Shown here: one piece after another, positions 1 through 7,497 of the stretch
Position numbering within the stretch: the first letter of the stretch is position 1
How the letters are laid out: each line of letters starts with the position of its first letter
NCBI GenBank assembly: GCA_900768635.1
Contig: CAAGDP010000198.1
Span: forward strand, 1 to 64,000
Source of the DNA: Enterobacterales bacterium
Lineage (GTDB): Bacteria; Pseudomonadota; Gammaproteobacteria; Enterobacterales; Succinivibrionaceae
Direction: 5' to 3'
Length of the DNA stretch: 64,000 nt
The notes under the pieces: model-generated
Database searches by the model: none
Seen by the model: only the letters and a program-made list of their open reading frames with translations
Told to the model about the DNA's origin: nothing
Made by a program: the position numbers and the translations under genes

Positions 1-74
1 GTTACCGTTCGACTTGCATGTATTAAGCCTGCCGCCAGCGTTCAATCTGAGCCATGATCAAACTCTTCATTCTT
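1..74 (-). rRNA. rrs: 16S ribosomal RNA, 5' end only (partial)
   Basis: Read on the minus strand, the first ~74 bases are the start of a bacterial 16S rRNA: the universal 27F priming site (AGAGTTTGATCATGGCTCAG) lies at about 48-67, followed by the conserved ATTGAACGCTGGCGGCAGGC block and the TACATGCAAGTCGAACGGTAAC block that runs into the window edge. The mature 5' end is placed by alignment to E. coli and could be off by a few bases. The rest of the operon lies outside the window. The btuB-murI pair immediately upstream is the same neighbour as at E. coli rrnB. Confidence 0.97.
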
Positions 75-238
75 AGTTCTTTCTTGCTCCTGCTGAATTT
101 GACTTCGCTTTCTTTTGCTCGGCTACCTTCATCAGTCGCTTAGCTTTCTTCTCTAAGCTCCTTCTTCCGGTGCCCACACAGGTTGTCTTGTCTGTTTTTT
201 TAATGAACTTCACGCTTTTGCCGTGACAACGGTTGCAT
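75..238 (-). promoter_or_regulatory. rRNA operon leader with boxA-like element
   Basis: Between the mapped promoter and the 16S 5' end. On the minus strand the segment at 168-208 reads GTTCATTAAAAAAACAGAC followed by a block containing CTGTGTGGGCAC, which closely resembles the E. coli rrn boxA and following leader/spacer (GCTCTTTAACA ... CAATCTGTGTGGGCAC). BoxA recruits the Nus antitermination complex. The boxA match is approximate, so the assignment rests on position plus the flanking conserved block. Confidence 0.6.
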
Positions 239-266
239 ATATTACTGTTTTTATTTTTTTATGCAA
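239..266 (-). promoter_or_regulatory. putative rrn sigma70 promoter
   Basis: On the minus strand TTGCAT (-35, 261-266) and TAATAT (-10, 239-244) are separated by 16 bp, typical of rrn promoters, with an A-rich spacer and upstream region. The start would fall near 231, leaving a leader of about 155 nt before 16S. Direct motif reading; not tested. Confidence 0.55.
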
Positions 267-756
267 CTACTTTTTTGAGAATTGATCAAAAGATCTGATC
301 AAATGTATATTTCTTAAACACCGATCTTGGGTGATCACTCTCAAAGTCTACTTCTAAAATATGGTTAGGATAAGCCTTATTTGCTCCCTGATATACGTCC
401 CAGGTTCAGTATCTCTTCTGACGATGAATGAAATCTCTTCATAATATTGATCGGACATTGTCGTACAAAAACAAACTACACATGATCAATAATTTTGCAC
501 ACTCTGTTTATTTTCAACCGTTAATCTTTCCATCTGGACAGTTTGTATTCTTCCTTCAGACTTTTTACAGGATATTCTCCTGCAACCTTCCTTAACCGTT
601 CTTACCTTATCCTTACTGAAAAAACTGAACGGCAAACTTGATAACTGTCATATTACAACCACCGGGCTAATGATTTTTTTTGCCGGTAGTGCAAGAATAT
701 ACCATTATTTCTGTCTGGAACTTCTAAGCGCCAGTGCGCACTACCTGGAGATACCC
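267..756. other. intergenic region upstream of rRNA operon and RRM gene
   Basis: About 490 bp without a supported gene. Its left part is the upstream activating region of the rrn promoter; five GATC sites are packed into 284-336. A frame opening at 670 is continuous with the next gene but lacks a ribosome binding site before position 740. Nothing else recognised. Confidence 0.5.
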
Positions 757-1542
757 GTGAATTCATACATAAGACTGCTGGCAAACATTTTCTTTGCATT
801 CATAATCTCTTTTGTATTTGCTGATTTTGTTTACTTTGGATTTAATTTTGTCAAGGCATCTCCTATTAACGCGGCTATATGTATGTTTATAGGTTGTTTT
901 ATTTCTTCCTTATTGGTATGTGAACTTTTCTCCATATCCAAGGAATACAACAAAACCAATCGTCGCATAAAAAAGACTAGGCTAAACAGAATTGCCAAAA
1001 AGATCGCTATGGAAAAAGCTCAGCTGTTTGCCGGCATGGCAGAAAAATCTGATAACCAGACTATAGAAGCCAGATCAAATAAAGTTACTGTTGCTATCAG
1101 TTCATCTAATTCCAAGGAGGAGAGTCTTTCAAAAAATCAAATCGTTAGCAATGCATCTTTAATAGCTCAGCAAGAACAGGAAAAGTCTCCGGAGAGAATT
1201 TCCATATCTGTTTCTGCATCATCCGAAAAATCTGCGGATGAAAATCAACATCATTCTATGTCTGAAACATCTCCTGATACTGCAACTGATGAGAAGATTC
1301 TTCTTAGAAATTTACCAGTAAATGTCAGTCAGAAGGAAATTGAGGATTTACTGGCCAAAAATAATATTACCGCCAAGAAAATAGCAATCATCAGAAATCG
1401 CAGAGGTTCTAAAAAAAGGAAGCAGGCAACAGTCGTTACAGCAACCATCACTTTGGATAATACACCACAGAATGATACTGTAGCCCTTCTTAACGGAACA
1501 ATGCTGAGAAACCAGACCATCACCGCTGTTTATTCCAAATAA
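757..1542 (+). CDS. membrane-anchored RRM-domain protein
   Basis: Function unknown. From the chosen start the 261-residue protein has two predicted membrane segments (about 9-29 and 37-57), a basic stretch just after them (NRRIKKTRLNRIAKK), a Ser/Glu/Gln-rich linker, and a C-terminal RNA-recognition motif (about 181-261). The RRM shows beta1 ILLRNLP (RNP2-like), helix SQKEIEDLL, a basic RGSKKRKQ loop, the beta3 strand, then ALLNGTMLRNQTITAVYS, a very typical alpha2-beta4. The aromatic residues usual in RNP1 and RNP2 are missing, so RNA binding may be weak or non-canonical. The GTG at 757 is preferred because GGAG lies 6 nt before it; an ATG at 670 would add 29 residues but has no such signal. 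It is convergent with murI and divergent from the rRNA operon. Confidence 0.75.
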   Translation: MNSYIRLLANIFFAFIISFVFADFVYFGFNFVKASPINAAICMFIGCFISSLLVCELFSISKEYNKTNRRIKKTRLNRIAKKIAMEKAQLFAGMAEKSDNQTIEARSNKVTVAISSSNSKEESLSKNQIVSNASLIAQQEQEKSPERISISVSASSEKSADENQHHSMSETSPDTATDEKILLRNLPVNVSQKEIEDLLAKNNITAKKIAIIRNRRGSKKRKQATVVTATITLDNTPQNDTVALLNGTMLRNQTITAVYSK

Positions 1543-1678
1543 ATAAACCTGTCTCCTTCTGCTGAATTTGTTCTTGTTTAATGAAAGTTAAATCGGGAAT
1601 ATTGTAGTACTGATTATTATCCTTAGGCAGGTAAAAAAACTGGCAGTTCCCAATCTTAAGGAATAAACACTATCACAA

Positions 1679-2482
1679 TTATACTGACAACAGATTAAGT
1701 CCGGAAAAACCAAAACTCTTAAACAATCTGCAATAATTTTTATATTGGGCAACAGATGAATCTGTCATAAAAGCCTGATTGTCCATTACAGCTGAATTTT
1801 CTGTAAGATCAGCAGACACTTTCGTGCCAAGGATGCTTTTTACTCTTCTGGCGATAGCTTTTCCGGAATCTATGCATAACTTGCACTCTGGAAGAACGCT
1901 TTGTATTTCCTCCCTGATCCATGGGAAGTGAGTACATCCCAGAACCACAGTATCCATGCCGTGTTCTCTGGTAAGCGGTTCAAGAATATCCTCCACCACT
2001 TTTCGATCGCTCTCCCCGGTTATCATTTTATTTTCAGCAAGTCGTACCAGCTCAGAATTTCCAAATCTTATTACCCGGCAGTCAGAAGCATATTGGTTTA
2101 TAAGATCATCAATATATGGTCTTTTAACTGTTGCCGGAGTGGCTATAAGACCGATCACTTTGTTTTTTGACAAATTCGCAGCAGGCTTAATGGCGGGAAC
2201 CACACCTACAACCGGGATATTTAATTGGGAACGTAACACCGGAAGAACAATAGTACTGGCAGTATTGCAGGCAATTACCACCAGATCCACAGGAAACTGA
2301 TCCATAATTCTGGAAAGTACCCGTCTACACCGGTCTATGACAACTTCACCTTCAAGATTGCCGTAAGGAAAATATCGGTTATCAAAAGCATAGACATACC
2401 TAGCCTCTGGATTTAGTAAGTTTACTTCCCTCCATACAGAGAGGCCGCCAACTCCGGAATCAAAAAAAGCAATTGTAACCAT
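1679..2482 (-). CDS. murI: glutamate racemase
   Basis: Interconverts L- and D-glutamate in the cytoplasm, supplying D-glutamate for peptidoglycan. The 267-residue product begins with the family signature FFDSGVGGLS and carries both catalytic cysteines, Cys72 in VVIACNTAST and Cys183 in VLGCTHFP. An upstream TTG at 2503 extends the frame, but that codon sits inside the T-tract of the btuB terminator, so the ATG at 2482 is used; no strong Shine-Dalgarno is visible before it. It follows btuB in the same direction with a terminator between them, and precedes the rRNA operon as in E. coli. Expression presumably relies on readthrough or a weak promoter. Confidence 0.95.
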   Translation of the reverse strand: MVTIAFFDSGVGGLSVWREVNLLNPEARYVYAFDNRYFPYGNLEGEVVIDRCRRVLSRIMDQFPVDLVVIACNTASTIVLPVLRSQLNIPVVGVVPAIKPAANLSKNKVIGLIATPATVKRPYIDDLINQYASDCRVIRFGNSELVRLAENKMITGESDRKVVEDILEPLTREHGMDTVVLGCTHFPWIREEIQSVLPECKLCIDSGKAIARRVKSILGTKVSADLTENSAVMDNQAFMTDSSVAQYKNYCRLFKSFGFSGLNLLSV

Positions 2483-2493
2483 AATAAAACTGA

Positions 2494-2525
2494 GAAAAAA
2501 CAAAAAATCCCTCTGCGGAGGGATT
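2494..2525 (-). terminator. rho-independent terminator of btuB
   Basis: Minus strand: AATCCCTC and GAGGGATT form a perfect 8-bp stem with a 4-nt loop (2506-2525), followed by T6-G-T6 (2494-2505). It lies 40 bp after the btuB stop and directly before murI. Confidence 0.9.
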
Positions 2526-2567
2526 CTGCGATAAGTTGATTATATTTCCTCAAAAGAAACAAATCAA

Positions 2568-4424
2568 TTAATAATCAAATTCAAATCCTACAGAATAGGT
2601 AGCCTCTGATGGAACATATCCTTCTGCAAAATTATATCTTTTGTCAAAAATATTGTTAGTGGCCACAGTTACTTTAAAGAAATCTGTTACATTGTAACCT
2701 AGAGCAAGATTCCACAGTGCATAACCACCTAATCTGGAGTGACTTCCTGAACCATACCGACTGGAAAATGCCTGCATAGTCAATGCAGCAGTTATATCAC
2801 CAACAGATCCTGTTGAAGTCCATTTGAAAGATCTGCGGGATATATATGGTATATCTGTATCCGTGGTCTTATTTTTCGGACTCTTGATTTCACCGCTGAA
2901 GGAATTCTGAAGTCCAAATATTTCAAACTTTACTTCTGCCTCTATACCCTTAATATCCGCCCGATCGATATTCATATATGATCCCATCCAGGTGCTGGTG
3001 TCATAAAGAAATACAATTTTGTCCTTAAAATGATTTTTATACAGGGAGACACGCCAGTCAAACAGGTTATTATCACCTTGCAACATAAACTCCATACTGT
3101 TTGAAGTTTCCGGTTGCAACCGGTAGTTTTCATATCCCGGATAATAAAGTTCCAAAAATGTCGGCGCGCGATATGATGTCCCAAAACGAAGTGACACCTT
3201 ATAATCATCCCAAAGGGTATAACCCACACCGGTCTGGTATGTAAAATGAGCACCATACTGGGTGTTATGATCATACCTTCCTGATATTTCACCCTGAAAA
3301 TTATCAATTTCAGTCTGACCGAGTAAATATGTACCGGTATTATGGATCAAAGGATGCTCAGCATTTATTTTCTGATAATAAACCCGGGATTTTTCCAGAA
3401 GATGATCTCTCCGGTAATCAAAACCACCACCTAAAGTAAGATATTCCCAGGCGGCTACTTCATTAGACCAGGTCACGGAAGTTGTTCTTACATATACAGG
3501 GGTGTTTTTGCTTCTCCCTTCACGATAAGGATTAAGCCGGATCTGCTCATAATCATCGTTTTTCTGATAACTGAGATTTAAATCTGTACGATAAAAACTA
3601 TTGTTATACTTAAGACCCAGCTGATATGCATAGGTTTCAAACCAATTCATATCATATTCATGAAAAGATCCGAAGCTGGAATCAAACTGACCTTTTGACT
3701 GGTTCCAATTGAAATCACCATACAGGCTAAAATCCCCAAGTCGATGCTGATAATCCAGCAAGATGTTTGAACCGGAATATCCATGATGATCGCTGTTATT
3801 CACACTTTCAACAGGATGAACGTTATAACCCTTTTCCTTTTCCACACCTGCTGCAAACTTAAATTCCCCGTTTTCCCCTACTGAATGTTTGAAAGAAAAG
3901 TTTGCCTGACGATTTTTGTAGGAGCCATATTTTGCAGCAACATGAATATTATCATCACCAAAATCCGGTCTGGTTATAATATTGATTACCGCAGCAGAAG
4001 CCTGAGAACCATAGACAGATGCTCTTACTCCACGAATATATTCAATTCGTTCAATCTGATTTACCGGAATTTGTTCAAGCTGCTTACTACCACTGTATGC
4101 AGAATTAATCTTCACTCCATTAACCAGAAAGAGAGTATCCGCGGCACTTCCTCCCCGCACCTGAATCTTGGAAGACTGTCCTCTGCCTCCATTAGTGTAC
4201 ACATCAACACCAGGAAGTGTTCTGACAATATCAGTAAAATTGCTTACCTGCATGAGTTCAATCTGATCTCTGGTAAGAACAATAGTGGGAGATAAAGAAG
4301 AACTTAAAGGTTCTTCAAAGCGATTGGCCGTAACAATAACTGTATCTTCATTTTTAACTTCCTCTGATACAGACACAGCAGGCAACAGACCAACAATCGT
4401 GGCCAGTAAATATTTTTGATTCAT
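2568..4424 (-). CDS. btuB: TonB-dependent vitamin B12 outer-membrane receptor
   Basis: Imports cobalamin across the outer membrane using TonB/ExbBD energy. The 618-residue protein has a short signal peptide (about residues 1-20), a TonB box DTVIVTANR (about 27-35) nearly identical to that of E. coli BtuB, a plug domain with VRGGSAADTLFLVNG, and a beta barrel ending in the usual terminal aromatic pattern (VGFEFDY). The start is preceded by AAGGGTTAACG. Substrate assignment is supported by the cobalamin riboswitch immediately upstream. Followed by a strong terminator and then murI, the btuB-murI order seen in E. coli. Confidence 0.94.
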   Translation of the reverse strand: MNQKYLLATIVGLLPAVSVSEEVKNEDTVIVTANRFEEPLSSSLSPTIVLTRDQIELMQVSNFTDIVRTLPGVDVYTNGGRGQSSKIQVRGGSAADTLFLVNGVKINSAYSGSKQLEQIPVNQIERIEYIRGVRASVYGSQASAAVINIITRPDFGDDNIHVAAKYGSYKNRQANFSFKHSVGENGEFKFAAGVEKEKGYNVHPVESVNNSDHHGYSGSNILLDYQHRLGDFSLYGDFNWNQSKGQFDSSFGSFHEYDMNWFETYAYQLGLKYNNSFYRTDLNLSYQKNDDYEQIRLNPYREGRSKNTPVYVRTTSVTWSNEVAAWEYLTLGGGFDYRRDHLLEKSRVYYQKINAEHPLIHNTGTYLLGQTEIDNFQGEISGRYDHNTQYGAHFTYQTGVGYTLWDDYKVSLRFGTSYRAPTFLELYYPGYENYRLQPETSNSMEFMLQGDNNLFDWRVSLYKNHFKDKIVFLYDTSTWMGSYMNIDRADIKGIEAEVKFEIFGLQNSFSGEIKSPKNKTTDTDIPYISRRSFKWTSTGSVGDITAALTMQAFSSRYGSGSHSRLGGYALWNLALGYNVTDFFKVTVATNNIFDKRYNFAEGYVPSEATYSVGFEFDY

Positions 4425-4467
4425 CGTTAACCCTTAATTTATTCGCGAAACAAGAAGTTATTGTAGC

Positions 4468-4627
4468 TACAGGCAAGTCTTCGGACTTAAAGGTGATAAC
4501 CGTATACTTGATAACTTCCCAAAATCATTCAGTGTTATCAAAACGTCCCTTTTACCGCTGCGCGTCAGTTCTGGCTTTTACCAGATTCCTTATTAATCCT
4601 CGTAAAGAGGAACCTGAAGCTCCGGCA
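4468..4627 (-). promoter_or_regulatory. cobalamin (AdoCbl) riboswitch
   Basis: Minus-strand leader of btuB. Conserved class elements appear in order: the AAGGAATCTGGTAAAAGCCA block and then GAACTGACGCGCAGCGGTAA (core J-region, consensus GGAATCCGGTGAAA... GACTG..CCGCAACTGTAA), ACACTG...GGGAAG (B12 box neighbourhood), and the 3' AAGTCCGAAGACTTGCC, which is nearly the consensus AAGTCCGGAGACCTGCC. It ends about 40 nt before the btuB start, compatible with control of translation initiation, as in the E. coli btuB leader. Family assignment by motif; a covariance-model search would confirm boundaries. Confidence 0.93.
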
Positions 4628-4656
4628 ATTATAACCAGTTCTTAACAAAATCTCAG
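4628..4656 (-). promoter_or_regulatory. putative btuB promoter
   Basis: A consensus TATAAT (-10) on the minus strand occupies 4628-4633, placing the start near 4621, exactly at the 5' edge of the riboswitch. The -35 position (4651-4656, CTGAGA) is poor. The call rests on the -10 and its position. Confidence 0.55.
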
Positions 4657-5157
4657 CTGTCGTTTGTAAGTTCAGGAAAGATCTTCTGTAGTACCTGTTC
4701 CATCCTGATACTTTTATTCTGACCCTCAGTAATGCATCCCGCACCGGATATCAATCATTTCTTAATAACCTTAAACTCAGGTTTCAAAATTGAAATCCGG
4801 TTGGCGGGTCGTGGAGTAGCGACCACTGCAATCAGATTTTTAATTTTCAAACCAGTTCGGTCCCGAAAGGACAATATACGGTCAGAAAATCTTCTGAACA
4901 TATGTTACGGAGCAAACTAGATTCAAAAATTGAAAGCTAATGACGAATGGAGGAGTTTTCTCATAAAAGGCATTACATACCTTCTGTTTTTTCCCTCAAA
5001 AATCACTTATCTGACAGTCCAGTCCTTCCTGAGATGAGGCTGAGCCAAAACTTTTGGTACTTATGAACAATATGCAAAGATTATGAGTCAGGTGAAGTAT
5101 TGCTGTGTAACAGGGTAAAAACTATATCTCAGAGAAAAAAAGAAAGATAAATGGTGA
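4657..5157. other. intergenic region with long hairpin
   Basis: About 500 bp between the btuB promoter and the maeB terminator. A 62-codon frame (4732-4920) has no family resemblance and is interrupted by a 74-nt hairpin (separate entry); I do not call it a gene. A 13-bp palindrome CCAAAACTTTTGG lies near 5047. No tRNA or other RNA recognised. Confidence 0.5.
4780..4853. repeat. 74-nt stacked inverted repeat / hairpin element
   Basis: Three nested stems: 4780-4797 pairs with 4835-4853 (18 bp with one C-C mismatch, one G-T pair and one bulged T), 4799-4803 with 4829-4833, and 4807-4811 (GGTCG) with 4820-4824 (CGACC) around an 8-nt loop. No T-tract follows, so it is not an ordinary terminator. 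It could be a MITE-like remnant or a structured RNA. No second copy was noticed in this window. Confidence 0.5.
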
Positions 5158-5194
5158 CAAAATACGAAGGTCCCGGCAAGACAACCGAGACCTT
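5158..5194 (-). terminator. putative terminator of maeB
   Basis: Minus strand: AAGGTCTCGG and CCGGGACCTT form a 10-bp stem (5167-5194) with an 8-nt loop, followed by CGTATTTTGTC. The T-tract is short, so efficiency is uncertain. Confidence 0.6.
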
Positions 5195-5219
5195 ACAATT
5201 ATTATAACTGTTGATAATA

Positions 5220-6464
5220 CTATTCCATATAATGATCAGGCATAGGGATCTGGGCAACACCGGAATCCACTGCAGCCTGAGCCACGGCTTTGGCAATCCA
5301 TTTTAACAATCTTGGATCCATTGGCTTTGGTATCATATATTCACGACCGAATTCCAGATGATCTATTTCCGCAGCTTTAACAACTTCTTCAGGAACCTTT
5401 TCCTGAGCAAGAAGACGAATAGCATTCATAGCAGCTTTCATCATAGGGATATTGATGACTTTGGCCCGCACATCCAATGCTCCACGGAACAGGAATGGGA
5501 AGCAGATTACATTATTAATCTGATTTGGATAATCAGAACGACCGGTAGCCATAATAATATCCGGACGTACCCGGTTAACCAGTTCAGGAGAAACTTCAGG
5601 CTCCGGATTTGAACAGGCAAAGATAATGGCATTTGGAGCCATTTGCCTTACTTCTTCTTCAGATATGAGATTTGGTCCGGAAACACCTACCAGAATATCA
5701 GCATTAGTAAGAGCTTCATGCAAAGTCTTTTCACCGGAATCATTAATAAAACGAGGCTTTTCACCATTCAAATCAGTTCGTTCAGAACGAATTACTCCAT
5801 GGCGATCGCACATATAGAGGTTCTTCTTCTGTGCACCGTTTTCCAGAAGGAAGTCCATACAGGCCACACCGGCAGCACCTGCTCCCACGCAAACAATGCG
5901 ACATTCCTCAATTTTCTTTCCCTGGATCTTACATGCGTTAAGCATACCGGCAGTAGTAACAATAGCTGTACCATGTTGGTCATCATGGAATACCGGAACT
6001 GAACAACGTTTAATCAACTCTCTTTCAATTACAAAGCATTCAGGAGCTTTAATATCTTCCAGATTTATTCCGCCATAGCTGTCAGCAATATTGGCAACAG
6101 TATTGATAAAGTCATCTATACCATTATGTTTCACTTCCACATCAATGGCATCAATATTGGCAAAACGCTTAAACAGTAATGCTTTACCTTCCATAACAGG
6201 TTTAGAAGCCAATGGGCCTAAATTTCCCAGACCGAGAATAGCAGTACCGTCGCTTATAACTGCAACGCTGTTTCCTTTGGATGTGTACTTATAGGCATTA
6301 GTTGGATCTTTTGCTATCTGACGTACCGGCTCTGCTACGCCAGGACTGTATGCCAATGCCAAATCATGGGCAGTATCAGCTTTCTTGGTGAGAGCAATTG
6401 AAATTTTTCCTGGAGGATTTTGATGATACTCCAGTGATTGACTATAAAGCTCATCGTGAGACAT
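5220..6464 (-). CDS. maeB: NADP-dependent malic enzyme (short form)
   Basis: Oxidatively decarboxylates malate to pyruvate, making NADPH, in the cytoplasm. The 414-residue product shows the family blocks AYSPGVAEPV, NSVAVISDGTAILGLGNLG, FHDDQHGTAIV, and the nucleotide-binding VCVGAGAAGVACMD, then IFACSNPEPEVSPE. It lacks the C-terminal phosphotransacetylase-like domain of E. coli MaeB (759 residues) and matches the length of single-domain relatives. The start at 6464 follows AGAAGGAGATAATACT; an upstream in-frame extension to 6530 is not needed. Monocistronic by appearance, with its own terminator. Confidence 0.92.
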   Translation of the reverse strand: MSHDELYSQSLEYHQNPPGKISIALTKKADTAHDLALAYSPGVAEPVRQIAKDPTNAYKYTSKGNSVAVISDGTAILGLGNLGPLASKPVMEGKALLFKRFANIDAIDVEVKHNGIDDFINTVANIADSYGGINLEDIKAPECFVIERELIKRCSVPVFHDDQHGTAIVTTAGMLNACKIQGKKIEECRIVCVGAGAAGVACMDFLLENGAQKKNLYMCDRHGVIRSERTDLNGEKPRFINDSGEKTLHEALTNADILVGVSGPNLISEEEVRQMAPNAIIFACSNPEPEVSPELVNRVRPDIIMATGRSDYPNQINNVICFPFLFRGALDVRAKVINIPMMKAAMNAIRLLAQEKVPEEVVKAAEIDHLEFGREYMIPKPMDPRLLKWIAKAVAQAAVDSGVAQIPMPDHYME

Positions 6465-6849
6465 AGTATTATCTCCTTCTAATAATTGCAGAAATTTATT
6501 CGTGACAGGCAACCAGATACAGCAAAACAATGTTGCTTGCCCTACTCAGTTATGGTTATGACAGTATAAGCAAAACCAAGAAAAAAAACGTGGAGATCTA
6601 TCAAAAAATAACGGGATACCACCCAACCACGATTAAATCATACAGATACTCCGTTTTGCTTGAAAACAAATTCTTTTGGATACTATTTGCAGGAATGGAT
6701 AAACAGATTCAATAAAAACAGAATAGAACCGGATACAAATTGCTTAAGAAATAAAAAAAAATGACCTTCTGGAAAAAAATACAGAGAAGTCAAAAGTATT
6801 AAACTGGAGGATGAATAGTTAAATCCTGCAGACAGAAAAGTTGAAGGTT
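6465..6849. other. intergenic region between maeB and rpmE
   Basis: About 385 bp, A/T-rich, holding the maeB promoter region. A 61-codon plus-strand frame (6530-6715) lacks a ribosome binding site and any family signal. Nothing else seen. Confidence 0.4.
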
Positions 6850-6892
6850 AGAAAAAAAATAACCCTGTTACAGATAACAGTCTGCAACAGGG
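6850..6892 (-). terminator. rho-independent terminator of rpmE
   Basis: Minus strand: CCCTGTT-GCAGA and TCTGT-AACAGGG form a 12-bp stem (6863-6892, one G-T pair) with a 6-nt loop, followed by TTATTTTTTTTC (6850-6862). Confidence 0.9.
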
Positions 6893-6913
6893 CCGTAGAT
6901 TTTAAAATCTGTC

Positions 6914-7126
6914 TTACTTGTGAGAAAGCATAGAGAAACGCTTATTGAAACGTTCTACACGTCCACCAGTATCAACAATCTTCTGCTTACCAGTATAGAA
7001 AGGATGGCATGCAGAACAAACATCAATGGTCAAATCATGACAAAGAGTTGAACGAGTTTCAAACTCGTTGCCACAGGAGCACTTAACCTTAATGGTCTTG
7101 TACTCTGGATGAATATCGCTTTTCAT
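6914..7126 (-). CDS. rpmE: 50S ribosomal protein L31
   Basis: Large-subunit ribosomal protein L31, zinc-binding form. The 70-residue product begins [10 protein letters not shown] and has all four metal cysteines at 16, 18, 37 and 40 (KCSCGN ... [11 protein letters not shown]), so it is the C+ (zinc) type rather than the zinc-independent paralogue. The ATG at 7126 is preceded by GAGAGGTTTTCCT; a start five codons upstream is unnecessary. A short GCCGG/CCGGC hairpin lies in its leader at 7198-7212. Single gene with its own promoter and terminator. Confidence 0.97.
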   Translation of the reverse strand: MKSDIHPEYKTIKVKCSCGNEFETRSTLCHDLTIDVCSACHPFYTGKQKIVDTGGRVERFNKRFSMLSHK

Positions 7127-7228
7127 AGGAAAACCTCTCAACAGGCCGTGTCGCTATTCCGCCCGAAGCTGAACACCACACGTATAAAACACACAAAGCC
7201 GGCTATTCCGGCACAAATTCTGCGCTAT

Positions 7229-7255
7229 ATTATAAGCTAACCATTCAATCTGCAA
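7229..7255 (-). promoter_or_regulatory. putative rpmE promoter
   Basis: Minus strand TATAAT (-10, 7229-7234) and TTGCAG (-35, 7250-7255) with a 15-bp spacer. The -10 is consensus; the spacing is short. Confidence 0.45.
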
Positions 7256-7497
7256 GAAAATTTGTACAATTTTTACATTTTTGTTTATTTTTTAATCAAA
7301 TTACATTCCGGATCTGCATTCTTTCATTTTCTGCTTAAGGCTGTTTCCGGTGGTGATCGGTCTTTGCATTTTTTTCTGACTGGTTTTGTTATATTATTTA
7401 TCACATTACCATCTGCAGAACAGACATGTTTTCCACTCTGTCCCAGGGAATGTAATGCTTTGCTTTTGCAGTGATTATTAAATGAAAGGAGATTGTT
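7256..7497. other. intergenic region, divergent promoters
   Basis: With the rpmE leader, 371 bp lie between rpmE and the next gene. A hydrophobic 70-codon frame at 7262-7474 has no ribosome binding site and no recognisable family; rejected as a gene. Presumably carries the promoter of the downstream glycosyltransferase. Confidence 0.4.

Noticed and set aside
4732..4920. 62-codon plus-strand frame upstream of btuB
   Set aside because: No ribosome binding site, no family resemblance, and it runs through the 74-nt hairpin.
7262..7474. 70-codon hydrophobic frame, possible small membrane protein
   Set aside because: No Shine-Dalgarno, and its composition is explained by the T-rich intergenic sequence.
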